This document shows, piece after piece, positions 1 through 13,400 of a stretch of 64,000 bases of DNA. Origin of the DNA: Nymphaea colorata (Eukaryota; Streptophyta; Magnoliopsida; Nymphaeales; Nymphaeaceae); NCBI RefSeq assembly GCF_008831285.2, contig NC_045143.1, positions 12,513,214 to 12,577,213 of the forward strand. The letters run 5' to 3'. The position numbers and the translations under genes are program-made. The stretch's first letter is position 1, and every line of letters begins with the position of its first letter. The notes beneath the pieces were generated by a model, which was not told the DNA's origin, did not search any database, and worked only from the letters and a program-made list of their open reading frames with translations.

Positions 1-89
1 TATATCATGCGACTGAGCAAATTGGGTCTAGTATGGAGACCAACCAAATTTATTATTTTGTAAATCTTACATATGGCCTATGATACACG

Positions 90-1150
90 AGTACGCCTGT
101 GAAGGCGAAGTACCCGTTCGGTACCGTTACGACACCAGTACGGGTACGGGTACGGGCTTGGGTACGCCGATGGTGCGGCGTTGACCGTACTGGGTACGGT
201 CAACGCACCGGAGGCCGTATCCGTCCATTTTTTGACACGGTCAACTTTGACCGAGTCTAAATCCGTCCTTTTTTATTTTTAACGATTATTTGATTTGAAC
301 TTTTAAAACCATTCTAACGTTAAACAAAAACAAACGAAACCCTTAATCCGTCCTTCGTTCGTCTGTTCTTACCTTACCTCTCACCGAGCGACGGCAGCGG
401 CGACTGGCGACAGCAGCGACTAGCGACGGCAGCGGAGACTGCGACCGGCGACAGCAAACGGTAGGAGGCGACTGTGACAGTATTTTTTTTCCTTTTTTCT
501 TTTTTCCTTTTTTTTTTTCCTTTCATTTTCATCGGCTCCACCACTGCCTTCGCCGTCGACGGCCACCCCTTTTGCCTGTTCACGGTGTTTTGCTTGTTTC
601 TTTCCTTCTGTTTTTTTCAATAACAATTGTTTTTCCAGAACCAGCCAGTCTTCCTCTCCTACTGCTCGAAACCCTCACAGTAGACGCCTTTCTCACCTTT
701 CGATCGACCTTCTCTGTCTCTGTGTCTCCCTGTTTGCTTATGCAATACGTGTCATCAGTCATGCCTCTTTTGTTTTCTCCTGCCAATTTTAGAACTGTAA
801 AGCTCAACCAGGGCCTACTCTTTCGTCTCTGTCATTGCGTGCTTCCTTCTTTTATTATCTTTGTTGTCACTTTTATTATCTCTGTCATTTTTGTGTCTGA
901 TGTTCTTCTCTGAACTTAAAGATGACATTATGCAAAATACAACAGAATAATGCTAGTTCTTTATGAATATGATTTATGAATATGACAATATGTTATTCTG
1001 TTTGTGATTTTTGATATATATATATGTGCGAATATGTTATTCTTTTTGAAATTTTTTGACATATATATGTGTGTGTACGGCTGTACCCCCGTACCCAAGT
1101 TTTTTAAAGATGGTCCGTACCGGTACCCGTACCCATGTGACATATCATAT
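90..1150. mobile_element. Putative non-autonomous TIR element (GGGTACGGGTACG family)
   Basis: It starts with repeats of GGGTACGGGTACGGG and ends with GGTACCCGTACCCATGTGACA, an imperfect inverted pair. Between them are a GTTGACCGTAC...GGTCAACG hairpin, poly-pyrimidine stretches and AT-rich DNA with no protein signature. The ends resemble those at 22672, 3095 and 59214. Exact borders and a target duplication were not resolved, so this is a family-resemblance call. Confidence 0.45.
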
Positions 1151-1199
1151 GGCTATTATTTGCTTTTACTGTACTACTTTTCACCCACATCCTATCATG

Positions 1200-1366
1200 T
1201 TTATGATTTTATCTAATCATTTTTCAAAGTCTTATTATTAGTTATTTATTTATTTATTTATTTTACTTTTACATAATTTTTAGGATTTTTTAATTTATTA
1301 AAAATTTTCCTGAGATTTTCCCAAGGTACATAATTTTGCCGTATTATACCCGAGAATGTGACAATG
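1200..1366. mobile_element. Partial end of a CATTGTCACA-type hAT element
   Basis: The AT-rich tract ending CGTATTATACCCG then TGTGACAATG resembles the right end of the complete element at 26516-27339. It stops 36 bp before exon 1. The left end is not seen. Confidence 0.4.
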
Positions 1367-1401
1367 GTTGACAAGATGTGGATATCAATTTCTCTGTATA
1401 G

Positions 1402-1486
1402 GTGGTTGAGGCTGAGGCAGCTTTGCTTGGGGTCAAGGGTCCATGGATCACCAAATCCTATTTGGCTATGCTTATAGAGAGTAAAG
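1402..1486 (+). CDS. UCK-C-like gene, exon 1 of window: end of CYTH module 1
   Basis: The acceptor ends in TATAG and the donor is GTAATT. The frame starts at phase 0 and leaves one base (G). It encodes 28 residues including [12 protein letters not shown], the conserved end of the first CYTH module in this family. Upstream exons must lie before the window or were not recognised in 1-1400. Confidence 0.85.
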
Positions 1487-4400
1487 GTAATTTTATGGAA
1501 ACATATATGGTTGTCAATTTTATTTTTGATAATATTATTTCTGAAGGACAAGGGCTTTGAGCAAGTCATTTTTCACTTGCAGCTGTGCCACCGCTTTCTA
1601 CACCAGTCTCACATCCAGGGAGGAAAACCCATGAAACAATGGCTTCCATCTCACATTGTTTCCCTTCTTCTCATATGGAGCTTATTAGCCGAGGTATTTC
1701 TCCAATGAAAATTAAACATTTACCTCAAAGTTTTGACAGGCCCAAAGCCCCATTGCCTTCCTTGCATGTGGCGAGTTATGCTCTGGCTGTTTCTTGGTCC
1801 TTTTGTTTGCTGTGCTGTGTGCTCTGGTTTACAAGACATGCATATAATATATGCCGTCCTATGGATGCCATTGATTAGAATTTGATCATATAGGTCTCTC
1901 ACAAGAACCACCTTCAGATTCTTCTGCTTTGAGGCATGCAGCTCAGCATCTTCCTGCTAATAAATTTTATAACTTTGATGAGGGATTCCTTGTTTCCATA
2001 TTGAAGATTCAGGTCAGCTAGTTCTGGAGGATAGATTTTAAATATTTACCCACTTGCATCTCTTATGGGAAATCTAAAGATGTTAACTATTAGGCATATG
2101 TTACTTCTGAAATTGTGCTTTTTCAGTCACATTCTTTTCTTTTGAATCTGATATCTGTTGCAGATATTGTTGGAGAACAAAGGGTTTCCAGTAATTGTGG
2201 GAATTGGTAAATTGGCTCTCCGTTATACATTTTATTTACTTGCAATTCCTATCCATAACAAGCATATAATTATGGTTTCAGAACTGTTACTACAATTTGT
2301 GTCCAATAATAATTTTCTGTCTTATACTAATACGCAATTCGTTTCCTTGCATAGCTTTTTGCTGCATGAGCAGTTCATTTGATATTAGATTCAGCTTGGA
2401 TTCATATTGGATCCATATATTTGATTTATTTATTTGGTTCATTTTTTTATTTATTAAATTGAGTGTGGACCTTTTATTTTTAATAGTGGAGCTGAGATCC
2501 AGTGCAATTAGAAATCTATTTAAGGGAGACATGTAGTTTAACTGGAGTTACTAGTTAGTAAAGATCATTAACTGAAACCCTAATTTACTTTGTTTGGTTC
2601 CTTTCTTTGTTCTCCGTTTGTTTCTTTGCTTTCTGTTCTCCATCCTGTCATTCGTTGCATTCTTTTCTTTATTCAAGTTGCTTTCATTGCATTCTTCCGG
2701 AGCGAGAAACTTTAATCACTACATCAGATTGGTATCAAAGCTAGGTTGTCCTTCGTTCTTGGCAATGGTAGAAGAACAGAAGGAAAATCATAGTATAAAA
2801 TATACCAAAGGCTTTGAAGAGCGACCCTATGGTTTGCAGTTGAAGCTACAAGCAAGCATGTCATGTTTAACCAACGATTTTGCTGCTAGCGCATGGTGAA
2901 CATGATAGCAGGAAAAATGGCCTCGTGCAGGGGACAAATGATTTTGAGGACAGGTAGGTGAAATTCAAACATTCCCAAACAATACTGACTTCTGCTGATG
3001 GTAAGAGACTGGAGTGACAACTAGCAACCCTGGGCAACTTGCCATTGACCGTTGGGTAACCATAGATGCGGAAGAGTTGGGAATGCTTGGGATGACAAAT
3101 TGCCAGTATGGGTATGGGGTCAGACTATTTTAAAAAAAGTTGGGTACAGGGGTAATATATATATATATATATATGTTGAACAAAATATGAAAGTGACATA
3201 CTAAAAATCCAAAAAATATTAGCATCAAACTTGATGTAGAGTTATAGTTATTTGAAACACAGCTTTGTATGCATTTACTGAGTATAAACAATGTAAACGA
3301 GAAGCTAAAACCCTAAATTTCAGACAGAAAAGGACTTGGTCAACTTTGACTAAGTTCTAAATTTGATGGATATGGTCCTGGCTACGTTGACCGTATCCGA
3401 CAGCTTTGTATGTATTTACTGAGTATAAACAATGTAAAAAGAGAAGCTAAAACCCTAAATTTCGAATAGAAAAGGACTTGGTCAACTTTGACCAAGTCCT
3501 AAATTTGATGGATATGGTCCTGGCTATGTTGACCATATCGGGTCCTTGTTTAGATAAAGAGGGTTTGTATCTTCTAGGAAAGATGAAAATGAGAATGAGA
3601 TGATAAAGGTTATGAATGAAGCTGTTTTCATTTGTTTTTTGCATTAACATTGAACAATTTTGTCTTGTGATGTGATGTATAGTGTACGTAAAACTTGGTT
3701 TCTGATGTGTTATGGATCTTATGACTTTTTGTGTTATTATGTCGATCATCTTATAAATTATGTTTCTTGATGTCTTAGTTCATGTTGTGTTACTATATGA
3801 TATTATGACCACTTATTAATGTTTGTGAAGTAACTTCATACCTATAATAAGCCTGCCATTATGTATAACATGTTTTTTCATTAAAAAAACATAATTTTTA
3901 TTTTTCTTGATTTATCTGATTTTTCTCCATTTTTGAATTAAAAATAAATTTAAGATATATATACGATACATTACGATACTTTACAATACAATGTATCTAT
4001 TGGCCGGACCGATACGGCTTACGATACGTTTTTTAGTTTTTACAACATTGGTCCTAGGGCATCTTGAGGATAGGTCTAGGGCACAACCAAAATGCTACAT
4101 TGACATGGCCTCAATGTTGTAAAAGCGTATTGTAACACATATCGGTTGGGCTGACCTATACGCGTATCGTAAGCATATTCTAAATGTATCATAAATTTAT
4201 TTTTTAATTCATAAAAATAAAAAAATCAGAAAAAATAGAGAAAATTCAGAAAAAATCTTGAACAATCAAGAAAAGAGTGTGTTCTATATAAAGAACTCAT
4301 CACACACATAGTGGACATTCATGATTTATCGGTCATAAGTAACGACACATTAATAAAATAAAATCTAAACTTGAAAGTATTTTACATCACATCAAAACAT

Positions 4401-7400
4401 ATAATCCATAGTCGTTCACTGTCAAATGAAAATTGAAATAATGTTTATGATTAAACAACATTATGATTATTATCAGTGCAATAATCATTATTTTGTTCAT
4501 CTTCATCCCTTCAAGCTGGTGATTTCTCTCATAAGTCAATGACTTTTTTGTATTTTTTTTAAATAGCAAAAAATCACCCTCCAACAACTCTTAGAAGCGT
4601 TGACAATGAAATGGGAGAGAAACTTAAAAAAAATCTCAACAAAAAAGGTGCATTTTTTTGGGAAAACAGAGCCGTAGCGTAAGATATAGTCTGTGTCGGC
4701 AATAGCGTATGATCTAGGGACCATATTCGTAAGATATACAGCCGATACTGACATGATACACATGGATTTTGTGTATCATGCACGTACCATAAAGGTCTTT
4801 CGAACCTATACTATATGTATGATATGCTATGGCTCCGTATCGTATCATACGGATAACACTGCCTGCCCTATGTTTGGAGTACTACAACGAAACCGTAGAA
4901 ATTTGAAAATGAAAGGGGAGAGAAACTTAAAAAGTATCTCAACAAAAAAGGAGCATTTTTTTGGGAAAACAAAGCCGTATCATAAGATACAGAGTGTATT
5001 GTACAATCTGGGGACCATATCGTATGATCTAGGGACCATATCGTATGATCTAGGGACCATATCATAAGACATATAGCCGATACTAACATGATACATATGC
5101 ATTTTGTGTCTATACCATATAGGTCTTTCGAACCTATACGACACGTATGATATGCTATGGCTCCGTATTGTATCATATGGATAACACTGCCTGGCATGTG
5201 TTTGGAGTACTACAACAAAACCGAAGAAAGCATAACACTGCAATTGGACTCAACAAAAGCAAAACAATGCAAGACAATAAGTAAACACAAGGGAACTCAC
5301 TCTTCCCTTCAAATTGGAGTGTCTTTCATCAAATCCATTTCTAGATAAGGAAATTAAAATATAAGAGGTCAAACAACCTTGTTTATGTTCCATGGGTTGT
5401 GAGATTAAGATAGAGGTAATGAACTAATATGCACTTGCTTAAGTTAACTACACCAATAAATTACTTGCTTTATATATGTTAATTGTTTTTCACTTGCTTA
5501 GGGAATTAAAAAGAACAACAATTGTCTTAAGTATTTGCTGCTCATGTCTAATGTTATTTTTGATTAATAGAAAGCTGCCAATTTCTGAGAAATTTAATGA
5601 TTGTGTGGAGCTTGTTTATTTCAAGAACGATTATTATTTTGGCATTGAACTGCAGGTGGACCCAGTGGTTCTGGTAAGAGTAGTATGGCCTGTAAATTGG
5701 CCAATATTGTTGGTTGCGAGGTCATTTCTTTGGAAAGCTATTATATACCTGAGAGGGTGACAGCCTTTATGAACGACAATATCCGGTCTCTTGATATATC
5801 TCTAATTTTGGAGGTATGCTTTTCTATGCTCTATTTTGTGCTTTTAGTGAATACCTAAGGTCTAAGGATCCAAAGTATTGAGATTGTCAGTTAAGTCAAG
5901 ATTAAAATGTCCTTGCTTGAAATCATATTGTGTATTCTTATAGTTCTTCTAATTGTGGGCTTTCCAGCAGACTATCAATGACATAAAAACCAAGAAGAGG
6001 ACAAAAGTCCCTGTGTTTGATTTTGAGAGTCGTTCTCGTAAGGGGTTCCGCAAGTTATCTGTTATGGAAGATTGTGGTGTGGTATGTCTTTTTTGTTCTC
6101 ATTATGATGCAGTTTCATGCACTACCTTTTACTGTTGGAGATATGGTGTCCTTTCCACTACCCTACCATGTTTCACTTTATTTTATATACCTATATGTGC
6201 ATCTCTTTGTTGCTGATGCCTATATTTGGTGCTCGTTCCTTTATTTCAGTTGTTCTCTTGGTAGATAAGGAACACTTTCCTTCCCAGTTCTCAAACTTAC
6301 CTCATCCAATGACTTGGTTCTCCATGATGGATAATCACATAGGAGGAAAGGGACTGGGGATTTGTTGATTACTCCGGAAAAGTGACTCAATTAAATACTG
6401 CCAAAAATTGGGTGGTGGAAGACAAAAATATTGTTATTAAGAAAAAAAAATCGAAAGGAGAAGACTAGTAATCATAAAGTTATGTTGTGGTTTCTCAATA
6501 GTGTTGACATGTCTATTTTTTTTGAACTTAAATTCAAGCACCCTTGTGAAGACTGAAAATTCCTTTGCTTGGGATCACTTCAAATATTTACAGCCATCAA
6601 TGCAACATCTCAATGGATTTTCTTGGGCTTCTCCATAAACTGACTTAGCTTCCCAACTGCAAAGCTAATATTAGGTCTAGTTGTAGTGACATAAAGAAAC
6701 TTGCCAATAGAGATTTGTCAGACTGTGGATCCACTAACTTTGACTGATCATCATGAAGGTGGAAATGTGGATTCATGGGCAGAGTGGCAGGCTTGGCTCC
6801 TAAACATTCCTGTATGCTGCAACGGATAAAGAATATATTTTCTGTGGGACAGAACTACACATTCCTTATTGCGGGCAACCTCAATCCCAAGAAAGTATCA
6901 TAGTTGATTTATGAAGGAATGTGTTTCTAGCTGAAATCTCTTGATCACAAAATCTCTTATCACAATCACTTGTTAAAATAATGTGATCAACGTAGACTAT
7001 TAGAATAACTATACTTCTGGAGAACTTCTTTATAAAGAAAGAATGGTTAAGTGGCGATCTCTCAAGTCCACATTGTGAAACAGCTTCAGATAGTTTGTGG
7101 AACCATGCCTGAGGACTTTGCTTGAGTCCATAAATCACATTCTTCAGACGACGGACTTTCCCATACTCCTCTTGACTTTCAAACTCGGGAGGCTACTTCA
7201 TATATACGGTCTCCTCAAGGTTGCTGTGTAGGAATTCATTTTTCACATCAAGCTGATACATGGGCCACTAAGAATGGATAACAACCGAGATAACAAGACG
7301 AATAGTTCCCAATCTGGCCAGTGGAGAAAACGTCTCAAAGAAGTTGACCCCTTAAGTCTAGGTATAACCCTTAGCTACCAAGCGAGCCTCATATCGTTCT

Positions 7401-10400
7401 ATAGAGCCATCTGAGTGATGCTTAATTGTGAAGACCCATTTGGAGCCGACCACATCACAGTTACGAGGAGGATCAATTAAGTCCCATGTGCCATGCTGCA
7501 ATAGTGTCTCCATCTCATCCTGCATAGCTTGTCGCCACTTACCATCCAACCATGCCTGTTGGTGACTAGTAGGAATGGCATGAGCTGACATAGCATGTAG
7601 GAACTATTGCAAGCTATCACCAACATGGTCAGTAGATGAAAACTATGAGATGGGATGCCAGGGAACACTATCTCTTGCCTTTGTGCAGGGCAACAGACAA
7701 GTCCTGGCAAGGGTTAGATACATCTGTATGTGGAGCAAATGAATCAAACTTACTCTCTTTAGTGATACTCGCATCCTGAGAAGACTCTGGTGGACGATCA
7801 TGAGTGGGGTCCTGTCGGCATGTGTAGACCAATGAGGGATCATAGAACTGACTCGCATTGAGAGAAGGGTTAGATGGAAAAGGACTGTAATGAGACCGGA
7901 GGGATAGAGAAAGGAACTGAGGTTGGCACCTCAAAGGAAGTAGGAGGCTGACTAAAGTAGGGGTTAGACTCGAAGAAATGGACATCCGCACTGATATACT
8001 CCTTTCAAGATTACGGATCAAAGCACAAAAGGCTTCGAGAATAGCCAATGAACACATACTTAATTGCTAGGATAGCTAGTGTATCACTTTTAGGTCTGTA
8101 GAGATACGAACAAGAAGAAGAGGAAGAGAAGCAATGATCACGATGTAACGTGGAAAACCCTCAACACGAGGGAGAAAAAACCACGAATAAGGAGGAGTTG
8201 GTGCCCACTAGCAGCCAGACTCTCTCTCTCTTAAGATTATCATTAACACTTAAGGATTAGGGTTACATGACTTAAGTAGAGCCCAAAACGGGCTACAAGG
8301 CGGGTCGGGTATGGATCCGACCCGAAACCCACAATCTATCAACACTCCCCCTCAAGTTGGGCGTACATATCAAACATGCCCAACTTGGATACATTCCTCT
8401 CAAATGAAGCTGAAGGAAGAGCTTTCGTCAGAACATCAGCAGTTTGGTCTTCAGACTTCATGTAAGGTAAGATCAACTCTTTCGCATCAATCCTTTCCCG
8501 AATGAAGTGACGATCAATTTCAACATGTTTTGTTCTGTCGTGAAGTACAGGATTGTTGGCTAAGTTGATTGCAGACTTATTATCACAATACATCTTCATA
8601 GGTCCTTCAATCTCTATTCCAATGTCAGTCAACAATATCTTCAACCATAATAACTCTGACACTCCCATAGCAACTGCCCTATATTCTGCCTCTGCACTGG
8701 ATCTAGAGCAAACATCCTGTCTCTTGCTCCTCCATACAACAAGGTTTCCTCCCAAGTAGACACAGTACCCTGTAGTGGATCGTCTGGTATCACCACAACC
8801 TGCCCAATCCGCATCAGAATAGCCCTCGATTTCCACAGTCTCTTGTTTCACATACAGGAGTCCCTTACCAGGATTTTTCTTCAGGTAGCATAGCACTCTG
8901 TCCACAGCCTTCAGATGTGCATCGGTTGGCGCATGCATGAATTGGCTCAAAACATTCACCGCAAAGGTGATATCAGGTCTCGTGAGGGTAAGATAAATTA
9001 GCTTCCCAACCAAACGTTGATATCTTCCCTTGTCTTCTTCACAGAGAGGCTCTCCATCTCTAAGACTCAACTTGTGCCCAGTGTCAAAAGGGGTAGGAGT
9101 AGGTCTACATCCCAATTTACCAGTTTCTTCCAGCAGGTCTAATGTATATTTCCTTTGGTTTAGTACAAGACCAGTACTAGACCTAGCAACCTCCATACCA
9201 AGAAAATACCTTAGTTTTCCAAGATCTTTGAGGTCGAATTCTGTAGCCAGTAACCCTTTTAGTTTGATAATCTCCTCCTCATCATCTCCAGTAACAATCA
9301 TGTCATCTACATAGACGAGCAGGAGAGTAACCTTGCTCTCCTTCTTCTTCACAAACAGAGTGTGATCTCCATTTCCTTGTTTGTATCCATGACGTATCAT
9401 CACTCTTCTCAGTCGTTCAAACCACGCTCTGGGCGATTGCTTAAGGCCATACAATGCCTTTTTCAGCTTACAACACATTTCTGGTTCTTCATATCCTGGA
9501 GGCATATGCATATATACTTCTTCTTCGAGGTCACCATTGAGGAATGCATTCTTAACATCCAGTTGATACATCTTCCACTCCTTCATCACAGCTAGGGATA
9601 TAACCACCCTCACAGTCTTCATTTTCGCAACAGGAGCAAAGGTTTCCAAGTAATCAATTCCATATTTCTGGCTAAACCCCTTGGCCACAAGTCGAGCTTT
9701 ATATCTTTCAACACTCCCATCTGGTTTGTACTTGATGGTATACACCCATTTGGATCCAACTAGGTGAGCGGCTTCAGGAATCTTCACCACTTCCCATGTC
9801 AAGTTTCTTCTTAGGGCATCTATTTCTTCTTTCATTGCATCGGCCCACTTGGAGTCACTTTGAGCTTCAGCAACAGTCCTGGGAATCACAGCCAAAGAAA
9901 GAGTAGAAACAAAGCACTTGTAATCTTTCCCAAGTCTGGAATAAGAAACAAAATTACCAATGGGGTGTTGAGTACATGACCTGACACCCTTTCTCAGGGC
10001 AATGGGAAGATCGTCATTCTTCTTTTCAACCTCGTCATGGGTCTCCACGGTCTCCTCGGTAGGACTTGGTTCATCCAGGGAAGGAGTGGCATTGGGATTG
10101 GAAGTAGATCTAGCATCACAAGTCATCACCTCTGTCCGAGTACCTCGTCTAGAGTAGAACTGTCCAAACAACTGAGGGCCTTCTCAATGCTATTGTCACC
10201 CCTTTCCTCCTTCTCAGGCACATCAACAGTATTAAGTGATTCTGTTTTCTTGTAGTCCAAAAAATCTATAAACTGAAGTTCCTGCTGTCTCTGAGAATAC
10301 TCTTCCCTGCCCACAGACTGCTCCCCCTGAAGAGGATTCGCACCAAAGTAAGAGGCATGTTCCAAGAAGGTAACATCCCTCGTAACATAAGCTCGACCAG

Positions 10401-13400
10401 TAATAGGATCAATACATTTGTATCCTTTTTGCGTAGGGGAGTATCCAACAAAGACACATTTGATAGACCTAGGATCAAGTTTCTTTACATTTGGACTGTG
10501 ATCATGGATAAAACATACACAACCAAAAACACGAGGAGGAAGAGGAAATGGTGGACGACTGCCAGGAAGCAACGAGTGGGGAGTCCTACCATTCAAAACA
10601 CGACTGGGCATGCGGTTAATAAGATAGGCACTAGTAAGAACTGCATCACCCCAATAGTGTTTAGGAAGATTTCTCTGAAACAAAAGAGCCCTGGTGACAT
10701 TAAGAAGTTGACGATTTTTCCTTTCAGCTACCCCATTTTGAGGGGGGGTGTAACTACAGGATGTCTCGTGAACAATCCCCCGTTGTCTAAGAAACTCCTC
10801 AACAGGCCGACACATGTACTCACGGGCATTATCGGACCTGAAAGTTTTAACATTCGCACCATACTGGGTATGCACAAGAAGAATAAATGTCTCGATGATT
10901 CGAGGAACCTCGCTGCGGTCTTTTAACAAGTATATAAATGTAGCACGAGAGAAATCATCAATGAAAGTGATAAAATACTGGAAACCTTGACGGGTATGAA
11001 TGCCCGAAGGTCCCCATACATCAGAGTGAATCAGAGAAAAAACTTCATTAGCACAACTAGAAGAAATAGGGTACGAAGCCCTCACATGTTTGGCAAACTG
11101 ACAAACATCACAAGAAATGGAAGACACATCAAAGGAGGAACACAAGTCTGGAAACAAATGTTTCAAAATCCCAAAAGGTAAATGCCCAAAACGTTCATGC
11201 CAGTACATAAAAGACTGAAGACAATCTTCTCTTCTCTTATCTGTCTTGCGGATCGCTGTCAACAGAGCAGTGGCCACACGTATGGGAAGACGATATAATC
11301 CATCAGAAGCTAAACCAATCCCAATCCTCTTCCCTGTCACCAAGTCCTGCAAAACACAACGATCGGCAGAGAATATAAGTTCACAATTCAATTCTTTAGT
11401 AAGTCTACTGACTGATAAGAGATTTAAAGGAAACTGGGGAACATGTAAAGCGCCCTGCACATGAAATTTGTCCAACAAGGACAGAGTGCCTTCGCCTGCC
11501 ACACAGGAAGAGGAACCATCTGCAAGAGAAACACGTTCCCTTCCCGAGGACAACTTATACTCATGAAACAATTTTGGATTACCTGTCATGTGATGAGTAG
11601 CACCACTATCGACAATCCATTCCCCCACAGAAGAGTTACCTTGATTGCCAATAGCTGCAAGAGCATGATTAGCTGTAGTTCCCTCTGAGGTCTCAGTCTT
11701 GTTGACATCGAGCCTGCCCAAATAAGCCCTTAGTTCACGAAGCTGGTCAGCAGAAATGGAGACTTTTTCTCCACTAGAGGCTTGCACCTCAGACACGGGC
11801 GGTCTCCCAGTCAAAGATCTCCCTCTGTTCCCCTTCTTTTCTGGATGAAGATCCCAGCAATAATCCACAGTGTGACCTGTCTTCTTGCAGTGAGTGCACC
11901 GGCGAAGAGACCTAGATGGGCCGCCAGGACCACGACTCACGAGAGCAGATCTCTCGTTATAGGGCACAAGTTCCCTCTTCCCTTCTTTTGTAACAAGCCT
12001 TCTCTGTTCTTTCGCTTCAACACAGGAGTACACATCTTCAATACTGGACACCTCCCCTGAATTCAAAATCTGACTTCGAACACCTTCAAACTCATCATTT
12101 AAACCTGCTAAAAATAGGAACACCCTGTTTTCCCATTCATGAGCAACATAGAGCACCTGATCATGGGGACAATGCCAAGGAATATCAGAATGATAGTCAA
12201 GCTCTTCCCACTTGGCTTTCAAAGCCCCATAGTACTCTGCAACAGACGAGGTCCCTTGTCGAATGCCATAGACTGTCTTCATTACTTGGTAAGTACGAAT
12301 TGCGGTCTTCTTTTGGCCATACATTTGCTCGAGGACCACCCACATGTCTCTAGCAGTCTTCTTCCGAAGGATAAGGGGCTGAATATCGGCGGAAACGGAA
12401 TTGACAATCCAAGTTTTCACTTGATTATCCTCAAGAAACCAAGTATGCCACACATCACTTGTTCTTGCTGGTTCGGGGTTGCTCCCATCAATATAGGCCA
12501 TGCGACCACGGCCAGCAATCCCCATGGTCATAGCAGGCGACCACGAGTAATAATTATCCTTGGTGAGGCGAAGAGTGATGACCTGCATGGGAACATTCTC
12601 AGTTCTAAAAGCCCCTATTTCAGTGGGATTGGTGTTGACGGTTGACGAGGAAGAGGCTGCCATAATCACAGACCAGTAGGCAGCAAGGGCAGCAAGAAGC
12701 AATCACACGATACAACACCAAAAAACAGACAGAAAGCAGGAAACGGAACCAGGCAAAGCGGCGCGGCGCTGGGCGGGAACAGACCAGGCAGTCGGCGCGG
12801 CGCTGGGCGGAAACAGACCAGGCAGAGCGGCACGGCGCCGGAAAAGGACACGGCGCTGGGCAGAAACAGACCACCGCTGGACAGGTCGTCGTTTGGGCAG
12901 GCCGACACTGGGCGGAAGCGGCTGAACGGGAACGCCGCTGGGCAGGGCGTCGCTGGGCGGAAGTAGCAGATTCCTGAGCGGCGCTAATCAGGGCGTCGCT
13001 GGGCCGGTTGTCGCTAGGCGGAGACGGCGGAATCCTGAGCGGCGCTGATCAGGGCGGCGCTGGGCGGAGACGGCGGCGGGACGACAGACGACGCTCGGGC
13101 ACGAGCGTCGGGCACGGGCGAGACGATGAACAGTGTCGGGCGATTCTCCTCTAACACGGGCAAAAGACAACCAGAAACGCCGGAACTTCACGGCTCTGAT
13201 ACCATGTAGAGATACGAACAAGAAGAAGAGGAAGAGAAGCAATGATCACGATGTAACGTGGAAAACCCTCAACACGAGGGAGAAAAAACCACGAATAAGG
13301 AGGAGTTGGTGCCCACTAGCAGCCAGACTCTCTCTCTCTTAAGATTATCATTAACACTTAAGGATTAGGGTTACATGACTTAAGTAGAGCCCAAAACGGG

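Noticed and set aside
1-90. Possible upstream exon of the host gene (open stretch ending at TTTGTAAAT)
   Set aside because: No match to the expected CYTH module 1 sequence, and phase could not be tested.
572-913. 113-codon hydrophobic plus-strand ORF
   Set aside because: Lies in pyrimidine-rich sequence of a putative TIR element; the Phe/Leu/Ser bias follows base composition.
4693-5197. ORFs of 109-124 codons with repeated YDLGTIS or SLDHTIW
   Set aside because: Translations of the tandem duplication and its 20-bp subrepeat.
10357-10926. 189-codon plus-strand ORF, repeated at 30832-31401
   Set aside because: Antisense shadow of the integrase of Copia-A and Copia-B.
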